Shown piece after piece: positions 47,590 through 58,059 of a stretch of DNA of 64,000 nucleotides. This stretch comes from Chrysopogon serrulatus. Taxonomy: Eukaryota; Streptophyta; Magnoliopsida; Poales; Poaceae. The stretch covers positions 124,001-188,000 of the forward strand of contig JADLZL010001584.1 of the NCBI GenBank assembly GCA_015844335.1, in the 5' to 3' direction. A program made the position numbers and the translations under genes. Numbering within the stretch: the first letter of the stretch is position 1; each line of letters opens with the position of its first letter. The notes below the pieces were generated by a model. The model searched no databases. It had not been told where the DNA came from and worked only from the letters and a program-made list of their open reading frames with translations.

Positions 47590-48690
47590 GTGCGGGTGCC
47601 GAAGGAAATGCCATGAGACCCAGCCCGTCACCACCACCACCACCACCCGGTTCCCCGACCATCGCGGAGATGATGGTGGAGATGGCAGCCCGCTTCGCCC
47701 GAGACTCGGCCCGTGCCTTGGAGTTGATGGCACAGTCGTTGGAGGATTTCCCATTGTGGCAATGGTGGGAATAGAGGCGGTGGTCAAGACCCGAGAAGAA
47801 GTCCCGCACCTACAAGGACTTCGTGGGGACTCGCCCGCCTACTTTCACCCCGACCGCAGAGCCTACGGATGCGGAGCATTGGCTTCGTGGTGCAGGAATG
47901 AAGTTCTTCCGCCACCGGGATCATCAAGACCCGAAAGTGCACTTTGCCGCATTGGCAATTGCGGGGGTCCGCGACCTTGGTGGGACACTTTTGCCGCCAT
48001 GCGGCCTGCGGGTCACCGAGTGACTTGGGACGAAGTTCTGCAGACCGCCTTCCGTCAAGACTTTGTTCCGGCGGCCATCCGAAAGCGTGAAGTCAAGGAG
48101 TTCATAGATGCGAAGCAAGGGAACATGTCCGTGATGGATTATGTTCACAAGTTCAACGACTGGGCCCCGGTATAAGCCGGCACTCGTGTGGACACCGATG
48201 AGAAGAAGATGGATTGTTTCAACTCGTGGCCTTTCCGGCCTTCCGGGCAGGAGAAGTCAGATAATTGGAGGTTATCGTACTTTTGGGGAACCGATGAATG
48301 CCGCCATCACTATGGAGGGATTGCGGCGTGACACACAAAAGGCGAGAATGGAGCAGGAAGAGAGCAAGCTATGGGTTCTTCTAGTCACCAGCCAGTCTCG
48401 GAAGGTCCGGATGGTCCGAAGAGTGCCTCACAACTCTCCCTGGGGGACAGCATTCGTACCCGATCTCAAGCAGCCCGCCCGATTGTACCGATCTACCGTG
48501 CACCCACCCGCCCGACACCGCAGCCAACCCAGCAGACCAAGCAGCCCGAGAGGCAGATTTCCACCTCGTCGTGGTCGGGGAAAGCAAAGAAAGGCGGTCC
48601 CACCCAATGCCACATTTCAAGTGTGGCAAGGAAGGTCACTATATTGGAATTGTCCGAGAACCAGCCTTCTCGGTCTTGCCTAACTCCCGT
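47590..48690 (+). pseudogene. gypsy gag, broken
   Basis: Fragments in different frames: MAARFAR-type N-terminal sequence, then TRPPTFTPTAEPTDAEHWLR and GMKFFRHRDHQDPKVHFAAL. After these come TWDEVLQTAFRQDFVPAAIR and KQGNMSVMDYVHKFND, which together are the chromovirus capsid region. Near 48605-48660 a CCHC knuckle (FKCGKEGHY...NC) appears across two frames. Confidence 0.8.
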
Positions 48691-48719
48691 TTAGTCAAGA
48701 GGACCTTTATTAAGAAGAA

Positions 48720-51700
48720 GATGCCCGTCACCCACTTTGGACAAGTTAACTACACCGAGGCGGATGAGATCCCACGTGGAGAACCCGTGATGGCTGGTAT
48801 GTTCTCCATCAACTCCCATCCGGCATTCGTGTTGTTCGATTACGGTGCATCACATTCATTTATGAGCATGGGATATGCACTAAGGAACAGATATTCCCAC
48901 GGTGGAAATGTCATTTGCCTATAAGATATTGACACCGGGGAGCACACCTGTGCATTAGTACTCGGACAGAGAGACGGTCCGTGTAGTGCTAGCCACTTAC
49001 ACCTATCGTGTCCGGTTTTATGATCTTTGCTGGGACGGGGGGTTAGATGTGATCCTTGGGATGAACCGGATGCGGCAAAATAGGGTAGTCTTAAACCTTA
49101 ATCGGAGAGCAGTTGAGTTGAAGCTTCCTTGTTTCGAGGATAGGATGTCTCTTCTTATGCCTCCGAGTTACATCCTTACCGGTGGTTGCCCATGTCGAAG
49201 TTCTGGCGATCTTGCTTCCATCCCCGTGGTATGTGAGTTTCGATGTTTTTCCCCTGATAAGCTCCCCCGGGTTGCCACCGATAGAGAAGTAGAGTTCACC
49301 ATAGAATTGGAGCCGGGGATCTGCCCCCTGCTTTCAAGGGGCGTCCTTACCGCATGGCTCCACCCGAGTTAGCCGAGATGAAGAAGCAATTAGAAGAGCT
49401 GTTAAAAGACCGTTTCATCCGCCCTAGCACTTCACCTTGGGGTTGCCCCCGCCATTTTTGTGAAGAAGAAGGATGGTACTCTTCGTATGTGTGTGGATTA
49501 CCGCCCTCTTAATGCGGTAACCATTAAGAACAAGTATCCCTTGCCCCCGTATAGACATTTTGTTTGATCAACTAGCTGGTGCTAAGGTGTTCTCAAAAAT
49601 TGACCTCCGATTCGGTACCATCGATAAAAAAATCCGACCGAAGATATTTCTAAAACAGCCTTCTCTACTAGGTACGGCCTTTATGAGTACCTAGTTATGT
49701 CCTTTGGCCTCACCAATGCTCCTCGCCTTCTTCATGTACCTCATGAATTCAGTCTTCATGCCGGAGTTGGACAAGTTTGTGGTGGTTTTCATCGATGACA
49801 TCGGGTGTACTCCAAAGATCAACAAGAGCATGAGCAAACATCTCCGTATTGTGTTGACTTATTTGCGAGAGCACAAGTTATATGCCAAGTTCAGCAAGTG
49901 TGCATTGGTTGGACCGAGTGGAATTTCTGGGACATGTCTTGACTCGGAGAGGGTATCTCTGTTGATCCTAGTAAGGTGCAAGATGTCCCTGAATTGGCAA
50001 TCTCCGAATCGCCTCATCAAATCCGTCAATTTTTGGGTTTAATGGGTTATTATCGGCGTTTCATTCGGACTTCTCTAAACTAGCCCAACCCATGACCAAT
50101 CTGCTTCGAAAGGATTCCAAATTTGTGTGGACTCACGCTTGTGAGGAAGCTTTTCAAACTCTAAAGAAATTGCTCACCTCAGCCCCAGTTCTTGCTCAAC
50201 CGGATATTGAGAGACCCTTTGATGTATATTGTGATGCATCCAAGACAGGACTTGGTTGTGTGCTCATGCAAGAAGGAAGAGTGATAGCCTATGCTTCCCC
50301 GTCGGCTAAAGAAGCATGAAGTTAATTATCCTACCCATGATTTAGAGCTTGTTAGCAGTTGTGCATTCTCTAAAAATTTGGAGGCACTACCTATTGGGAA
50401 ATAAGGTGCACATCTATACGGACCACAAAAGCCTCAAATATATTTTTACTCAACCTTTGAGTTAAATATGAGGCAAGCGAAGATGGCTTGAGTTAATCAA
50501 GGATTATAACTTGGAAGTTCATTATCACCTGGAAAAGCCAATGTAGTGGCCGATGCTTTGAGTAGGAAGCCATATAGAGCCAAGGAGTCCTTGCCTCAAT
50601 CTCACCCCCGAAATACTAGCTCATATTTCTTTGGTCTCTAGCTTACATGAGAGGATTATTATGGAGCGAGACAAGATGTGAAGAAATCCCTCATATCAAG
50701 AAGTTGATGATCGAAAACCGTGGTCCCCACTTTAGCATTGATGATCCGGGTGTGTTGAGGTTCAAAGATCGGTTGGTGGTTCGCAAACGAAGACCTTAGA
50801 AGGACAATTTTGGATGAGGCCCATAATTCCAAATTGTCTATACATCCAGGAAGTAACAAAATGTATCATGATTTGCGCACCTTGTATTGGTGGCCCAACA
50901 TGAAGCAAGATATTACCAGGTATATTGCGGAGTGTGATACTTGTAGAAGGGTTAAGGCAGATCACCTCCGTACCCCTGGTTATTTGCAGCCTCTGCCTAT
51001 CCCTGCTTGGAAGTGGGAAGACATTTCTATGGATTTTATCAGTGGTCTACCCCGTACGCCAAGGGGCATGACTCCATCTGGGTCATAGTGGATCGTCTCA
51101 CCAAATCTGCTCATTTTCTTCCCGGTAAAGACAAAGCATACAGACCACTGATTATGCTAAGTTGTATTTTGAGAAGATTGTATGTTTGCATGGAGTACCG
51201 TTGACCATTATTTCTCGATCGAGGGTCGGTGTTTGTTTCTCAGTGCGGGAGGCAATTACAGAAATGTTTGGGCACTCAACTTCTCGCTAGTACAGCCTAT
51301 CACCCACAAACAGATGGTCAGACCGAGAGAGTTAACCAAATCCTGGAGGATATGTTGAGAGCTTGTGTCATTTCTTTTCCGAGAAGTGGGATGACCGCTT
51401 GCCTTTTCTTTGAAGTTTTTCGTATAATAACAGTTATCAAGAAAGTATTAAGATGGCACCGTTTGAAGCTCTTTATGGCAAGAAGTGTAGGACCCCACTT
51501 AACTGGGTTGAAGTGGGAGATCGTGGTCACTTTGGGCCCGATATTGTCAAGAATGCAAGAGAGCAAGTTCGTGTGATCCAAAGTCATTTAAGAGCAGCAC
51601 AAGCTCGTCAGAAAAGTTATGCGGATAAAAGGAGAAGACCATTGGAATTTGAAGAAGGTGACTATGTCTATATTAAGGTGTCTCCTATGAGAGGTGTGCA

Positions 51701-52085
51701 TCGGTTTGGAGTACAAGGAAAATTGGCTCCCCGATATGTTGGACCTTACAAGATCTTAGAGCGATGCGGTCCTGTTGCTTATCGTATCCAGCTTCCAGAT
51801 ATCTTGTCGGCAAAGTCCACAATGTTTTCCATGTTTCCCGTTAAAGAAGTGTTTGAGAGTTCCAACGTAAGTAGCGGAGATCGAAGGATTATCTCTCCAA
51901 CCTGATCTCACATATATTGAGCATCCTATCAAGGTTCTAGATGAGAAGGAACAGTGACGAGAAACAAAATAATAAAGTTCTATAAAGTCCAAGTGGCAAA
52001 ATCATTCAGAGGAAGAAGCAACTTGGGAACAAGAAGATTATCTTTTGAAAGCTACCCTCACCTTCTCCCTAATGTGCCGAGGTAA
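48720..52085 (+). pseudogene. gypsy pol: protease, RT, RNase H, integrase, chromodomain, broken
   Basis: Protease: FVLFDYGASHSFM near 48830, where the family has DSGA (a Ser-to-Tyr change at the site next to the catalytic Asp). RT: RMCVDYRPLN near 49490, YEYLVMSFGLTNAP near 49690 and FIDDI at 49788-49802. RNase H: DVYCDASKTGLGCVLM near 50225. Integrase: HPGSNKMYHDLRTLYWWPNM and CDTCRRVKADH (the HHCC finger) near 50845-50965, then SMDFISGLPRT, then YHPQTDGQTERVNQILEDML near 51300. GPY/F region: LAPRYVGPYKILERCGPVAY near 51725. A chromodomain-like end (NHSEEEATWEQEDYLLK) lies near 52000. Many frameshifts and stops, so it is not functional as sequenced. Confidence 0.88.
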
Positions 52086-52164
52086 TTAAAATAAAAATGT
52101 TCAAGATATCCTATCCTTCCACACTAGGCACACACATGAAATCTCGAGGACGAGATTTTTTGTT

Positions 52165-52176
52165 GGGGAGGAGAGC
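52165..52176 (+). promoter_or_regulatory. Polypurine tract
   Basis: GGGGAGGAGAGC immediately before the 3' LTR start TGTAAC at 52177, the expected plus-strand priming site. Confidence 0.8.
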
Positions 52177-55100
52177 TGTAACACCCCGGTGTTACGCGCT
52201 AAATCATTTACTAAATCATCTCATAAGCTTCATAGTAATCTTGAAGTGCATGTTGTGTTGTTGAGGTTAAGCTTGTTGTCTTTGATTAATGTCGTGCTCA
52301 AACACTAGAAAATAAATGTTAGTATTAAGTAATTAACATTGGTCTTTGAGCAAGTGGCTTAACTGAATTTAGCTAATAAAATTTAGCTTCAACGTTGATG
52401 TCCAACTTAAAAGTATAATTCTTTGCTCCACGCATCGCTCTCTGCGTTGAGCCGCCCACGCCCTACGGCATCCATGCCGATCCTCGCGAGCGAGCCGATC
52501 ACAGCGTGTCGGCCGCCGAGCTGGCCACGGCCATCTCCCCGCCCGTGCACTCGTGCCACATGCAGCCCCTTGGCCGCGGCCTTGCTGCCGTTGCCGTCGC
52601 GTCGCCTCCGCCTGCGAGTGGTCGTCTTCATTGACGTCTTGCCATTTATGGCACTGCGGCCGCCCGAGCACTGCTCCTCTTCTCTTGCTCGAGCGCGTGT
52701 TGTTCCTGGTGCTCTGAAGCATCTGAGGCTGAGCGCCAGAGCCGACCATTTCCTGCCAAGCCAAGCCAAACCTTGTCCAGTCCCTTCCTTTCCCTGTTCT
52801 TCACTGCCGCCATGGCCGCCGGGGGCGCGCCATTAAATTGCGGCAGGGAGGGGTCACCTCGAGCCGAGCCGACACGTTTCCAGCTCCGCAGTCAAGTCTC
52901 TGAGCCAATCGTACCTGCCTAGCTTTGAATTGTGCCGTGCCAAGCTCCAATTTGGAGTCTTCCTTGCCGTCGGTCTGTAAAAGGTCGAGAACGGCGCGTC
53001 GTATTATACTCCCCCTCCAAAGCCCCGAGCCCAATTCCATGGCACCGCTTAGCCGCCTTGATTCTCTACGTGACCTGCTCCATCCCGGTGAACTCCTACC
53101 GCCGTCCCGGGAGGTGTTGCATGGCTGGGCCGCCGCGGGACGTCGCCTAGCCGTTCGGTCGTTCGTGGCCGGCGTTGTTCGGTCACCTTCTGCTCCAACC
53201 AGCACCGCATCCGAGTTCGTGGTAAGTTGCTGGTGTTCACCCACCAATAGTTCGCCTTTGCCGTGGCTCCGGGTTGCCGGAACGTCGCCGCAGGCCAATC
53301 ATGCTTTCTGCACGAGCGTGAGCAGAGGGAGGGAGTTCGTGCCTAGAATTCCAGGAAGTCTAGGGGGTTATCTCAAAAGCGCCCTCTCACATAAAGAGTT
53401 TCTCTGGCCTGCTTTTAGTTTTCAGGAAACTGTAGGGGCCTCTGTTGCACAAGTGCCTATTAGCTTCTCTCTTGTTCAATACGTGATCAAATTTACTTGA
53501 TTTAGTAAAATTCATATAAAATCAAAATTAAGCCCTAAAATCGTGATTCTCGATTTTGTTAGACTCTGAGGTTCTCTACTATGAGCTAGAGTAGATTAAT
53601 TGATCTAGTTCTTAATATTTTTTAGCTCTGCAATAAATAACAAATAGGCTTCCCTAATTGTTGTGCTAATTTCTATGATTAATTGGTAAATGTTTTTAAC
53701 TTGAGAATTTGGCGGTAGGTTCTTTGCAAGTATTAGCCACTTCCAATAATTTGTGTAGCCTCGGGATAGGCCGTATGCATGAGTTATAAGTTGTGCTTGC
53801 TACAGCTGTGTATTAGCATAGGAATGAGATCAATAGTTTATTAAAATAGTTCCCTGTACGTGACGCTAGTACTCTGTTAGTTTTAACGTGGTTAAACTTA
53901 TTGCTTGTTGGTTAGTAAACTGAGTTAGCTTTAGTAGTTTATTTATATGCCCTGTGTAATTGTCGTAGCTCTAAATAATTAGTTTAATTAGGTAACTAAA
54001 GAACGTACCTTACTTAGGGTATATAGTAAATAAACTAGAAAGCTAATTATAATTGCTTGCTTTGAGATGATAACGTTTAGCTTTGTGTTAGTCATTAGAG
54101 CTAGCTGTTAGCTTAGTTTTTGTATGAGTTATTTTAAGAGTTGTTGTTGCCTTTGTTCATCGCATCATTATCGCATGCATGTAGAGAACGAGTCCGCGCT
54201 GTTGCTCGACGACGCCGAGTACGAGGAGGTGATCGAGGAGTACGAGGAGATACTCGTGCCGGGGGAAGTCCAGGAGTCTCAGGAGTTCCAGGAGCTGTGG
54301 GTGACTGACTCTGCTGACCCGTCTGCCCAAGGCAAGCCCCGGTGCATAACCTATAATTTTATGAATCTATGAATATCTATATGTTGTGCACTTACGTTGT
54401 AGGATTTGTTATGAAACCCACATGCATATATAAATCTATCCTATGAGTCCTACTAGTTTAGGTTCGATGTAGCTGCTATGCTTAGGATATCGATAGCGTG
54501 AGTAACCTGCCGTTACTCACAACAGGATTTATTATTTAACTCACATGGATAAAGTGGTGGAAAGGAAATATGTTGACCGGACAGGGATATGATATGGTTC
54601 TTGGTGGTGTGTAACAAGTTATGTCCTGCGGCCACAGGCTTAATTTGGTTACACGGTTTCCCTGTCCGCGTCGGTTAAGGACCGATCGTTGCTAAGGGTT
54701 GAAGGTTAAGCCACAAATCTCCTTGTCCCGAACACATACGTGTTTATGGGAGCTCGAAAGGCTTGCTCTCTCTTGTCTTGGGTTCCGGCTCGTCTGCTGG
54801 GCCATTTGTATGGGGCGGGGATGGTGGAGGTCCTTGCACCGCATTACACGGCCAGGCCGGTAATGTCGGGGGCTTGGAGTCCAAGTTCGGACAGGGACAC
54901 GGAGCCCGGGGGAAAGCAAGTTGTTCTCGTCTGTGTCTAGGATGCAGGCGGGGAGTGTGTCTCTCGGGGCACCCGGTGGGCAAATTGATTCGCGAATCGC
55001 CGTTCAATGAACGATACGGCGAGGGCTTTATCTGGCATCGTAGTAAGAAATGGAAGTTGGAAAAGAGGTTAAAGATGTATCTGATTGCTTACCACATGCT

Positions 55101-55662
55101 TGCAAATAGACAGGTGCTTACATAGTATGATTAGCTATTGAACTAAAATACGGCTAATGACTTGAAGTAAGGATTTATGCTTAGTAATGCTTTTCGCAAA
55201 TAAACTAAACCAAGAAGCCATACAGCCTACTCATATCCTTGAGAGTCGGGATATATAATTCCAGTCGGGTAAGTCTTGCGAGTACATTGTGTACTCAGGG
55301 TTTATTTCCCATGTTGCAGGTTCAGCTTGAGGAGTAGCTTTGTGTGGAGGATTCATCTGGTGGGCACAGACGGAATCCTTGTATCGCTTTCCGCTAGAAG
55401 TTTATTTCAGTTCCGCTGTTTTAAATTCCGCACTGAACTACGGTATTGTAATGAATAATTTTTAAGACTCTTATTGTATGAAATGAATTAAGTGATGTAA
55501 GTTCCGTACTCAATGTATCCTGGTTAAATTTGTGGTTTATCGAGTTCTCCCGTTGGGTGTGCTCGACAGAATCGATTAAATTAGTACGCTCCCTTGGGTA
55601 CTTAGCGTCTAATGGAAGACAAGTACTCTTGTGAGTGTATTAATTTAGGCGGTTCTGCCACA
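52177..55662 (+). repeat. 3' LTR of the gypsy element
   Basis: Begins TGTAACACCCCGGTG and ends GGCGGTTCTGCCACA. About 3486 bp, followed by the target duplication CTAAT. Confidence 0.93.
54124..54372 (+). CDS. Small ORF in the 3' LTR, 82 codons
   Basis: Same start and end as the copy at 45456-45704. The middle here reads VPGEVQESQEFQELWVTDSA, which keeps the acidic character. An AG acceptor-like site just before AGAACGAGTCCGCG (about 54183) would make the acidic part a possible second exon of an LTR-driven transcript. The product is unknown. Confidence 0.4.
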   Translation: MSYFKSCCCLCSSHHYRMHVENESALLLDDAEYEEVIEEYEEILVPGEVQESQEFQELWVTDSADPSAQGKPRCITYNFMNL

Positions 55663-56739
55663 CTAATATCAATTGTAGTGAACTATAATCTCTATGTCAC
55701 ACAATGGCTATGTCACTACTTTACCACTAGTGAGCAAGAAGCTTAGCTAAAAATAACTACAAGAGCTACTTCTACTCAACTAGCTACAACTGCTAATACA
55801 CAAGTAAGAATAAATAACTACAAGGTAGAGAGATGATTCTTATACCGCCGGTTGTAGAGATGATAAGCCAATCACCAAAAAGGAAATCACAACATATATA
55901 TGTATATCAATGAAATCCAATTAATCACCGGGAGACAAGATGGCACAATAATTTCTCCCGAGGTTCACTTGCTTGCCGGCAAGCTACTCCCCGTTGTGTC
56001 GACCAACACTTGGTGGTTCGACGGCTAAGAGGTGTTGCACGAACCTCGCCCACCACGGGCACCACAAGAACCTACCCACAAGTGAGGTAGCTCAATGACA
56101 CGCGCAATCCACTAAAGTTGCCTTTTGTAATCTCCACGGGGAAGGCACAAGAACCCCTCACAAATAATCTTCTTGATTGGGGGCGGACACAATCACCAAA
56201 TCCCCTCACCAATCAATCAATCTCCAACCGTCTAGGTGACGGCAATCACCAAGAGTAATAGAAAATCCACAATCACAATCATCACCTAGTGCCACAAATA
56301 TGAATCACAAACGCAATTTCAACTGCACCTAGGGTTTCCCTTAATCCTCTCTCAAAATAGCCATGAGCGGGGAAAAGGAGAGGAGAGGGAGGAGATCCTC
56401 TTGGAGCTCTCAAATCGATCTCAAGAACTCAATCCCTCACTCAAATCAATCACAAATCACGAATTAGGTTTCTCTCAACCTCTCATGAATGAGCACCAAG
56501 CTTGGAGAGGGAGAGGAGAGGGAGGAGATGCTCTTGAAGCCCTCAAATCAACACTAGAACTCAATCTCTCACTTGAATCAAGCACAAATCTTTGGGAGTG
56601 AGAGAGAGGATGAGAGGAGCTTGTTCTTCTCTTTTTGGTTCAGCAAGAATGAGCTTCTCTATCCTGAGAAGGAGGAGAAAGGAGATATATACGATCCCCA
56701 CTCGCAACTAACCGTTAGGGAGTTTCAGCTTCCGCCACG

Positions 56740-57186
56740 GAATATCCAAGCAAGTTTCAGAATATCCAAGAAAGTTCGGAATATCCGAGCACGGTCGAAA
56801 ATTTCTGGCAACGGCTAGGAGCGTCTCACTTCTCACGCACGTCCAACGGTCACAAACTCAGTCAGCACTCGTGCACGTCCAGGTTCAGAATATCCAGACA
56901 ATCTTCGGAATATCCAAGAAAGTTCGGAATATCCAAGTAGTATTCGGATATAATTCAAAAACGGACCACACACCAAAAGTCAGCATCCCGGTCAACACGG
57001 GAAGGTTCGGACATCCGATCGGTCAACACGGGAGGGTTCGGACATCCGAACTCGACTTTCCTCGGAATATCCGAACACGTTCGGAATATCTGAACCAAAA
57101 ACAATATTTCAGACAGAGCAACCTGGTCGGATATTTTCTCAGAAATTCTGACTTATTCGGATATTCCGAGACATCCTCGGATATTC
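56740..57186. promoter_or_regulatory. Cluster of nine GNATATNC (P1BS-like) motifs
   Basis: Exact GNATATNC at 56740, 56760, 56779, 56888, 56908, 56927, 57065, 57159 and 57179 (GAATATCC or GGATATTC). This is the palindromic consensus bound by PHR1-type phosphate-response factors (established). Spacing is 19-20 bp within each group. The cluster lies in the right arm of the solo LTR, about 500-950 bp from its end. Function is inferred only. Confidence 0.55.
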
Positions 57187-57690
57187 CGTAAAATACAGAA
57201 ACAACTCCACTAGACTTCAATTTCAAAACCTTTTCAAATGTGCGCAACTCCACCAAGTGTTCCATCATGTCAAGTGTGTGAGTTAGCATTTTCAATGAAA
57301 GACTTCTCTCTTGCATCTCACCACGTCACTAAGCGCCAAGAATATGCAAAATGTGACACACACTTAGTGGCACTAGATAACTATTGTAATTAAAGAGTTC
57401 CCCTCTTTATAGTACGGTTATGTATCCTAAATACACTCACACCCTCTATGGTGTCTTGAGTGCCAAAACAAAATGACTCCTATCAAATATACCTTTATCT
57501 TGAGCCCATTTTATTTTTCTCTTCCTTCTTATCCAAATATGGAGCACTTGATCATCACTTGTGGACATCACCATCCATCATCTAGCTCCATCATTTGGTG
57601 TGTACCACCTCATATGCATATTACTCAAGATAGAGGTTAGTACACATAGGTTTCATCAATTATCAAAACCAAACTAGAGCTTTCACCCGT

Positions 57691-58029
57691 AGACTATGGT
57701 GATCCACCAAGGCGAGTGGTCAGACGAACTCAGGACCTTAGCCGTAAGGGAGTTCGTCTGCAGCGACACATTCGTGACGGTCCAAACATCCGTTCGCCAG
57801 GCGAGCAACACTCCTCCCGCAGTATCAGTCGCAGGCAAGAAAGCATAATCAAAGCCTTGGCCTAGAGTTTCATTAGCAAATCTAGTACAGACATTAGCGA
57901 GTTTAGTCTCCTGCAAACACACAAGGGAGGCCCGTTCCTGGCCAATGAACTCCCTAACGACGTTGCGATGCGCGCGGCCATTGAGGCCACGGACATTCCA
58001 GATGAAGATGTTCGCACTCATCATGGTTG
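57691..58029 (-). pseudogene. LINE ORF2, N-terminal endonuclease part
   Basis: Starts with MMSANIFIWNVRGLNGRAHR and contains the endonuclease signature VCLQETKL and the stretch GGVLLAWRTDVW, ending in ITIVYG at the insertion point. The frame is open over its whole 113 codons, unlike most of the rest of the LINE. Its continuation is at 43374. Confidence 0.88.
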
Positions 58030-58059
58030 ATGTTGGATGGGGCGACAGGGTCTGGGGGC

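Larger units (their letters stand above)
43516..55662 (+). mobile_element. Ty3/gypsy chromovirus, Tekay/Del-like, 12.1 kb
   Basis: Two LTRs of about 3.49 kb bound an internal region of about 5.2 kb. A 5 bp target duplication CTAAT (43511-43515 and 55663-55667) flanks it. It has a tRNA-iMet-type primer-binding site, a polypurine tract, and pol in the order protease, RT, RNase H, integrase, chromodomain-like end, which is gypsy order. The very long LTRs and the chromodomain point to the Tekay/Del lineage. Long AT-rich blocks of the two LTRs are almost identical, so the insertion is young. Coding frames are heavily broken. Confidence 0.92.
43380..57685. mobile_element. TG...CA element of about 2.15 kb (probable solo LTR), split by the gypsy element
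   Basis: Begins TGAAAGGTCCTAAATGGC and ends CTAGAGCTTTCA (six-base inverted ends TGAAAG/CTTTCA). It is flanked by a perfect 5 bp target duplication CCCGT (43375-43379 and 57686-57690), which interrupts the LINE. Its own sequence is 43380-43515 plus 55668-57685. It has TG/CA ends and a 5 bp duplication but no PBS, polypurine tract or coding region, as expected for a solo LTR left by recombination. A terminally repeated non-autonomous element is the alternative. It carries a cluster of GNATATNC motifs, listed separately. Confidence 0.8.

Noticed and set aside
43516..55662. Possible single host gene with 3.5 kb direct repeats
   Set aside because: PBS, polypurine tract, target duplication and gypsy-order pol domains identify it as an LTR retrotransposon.
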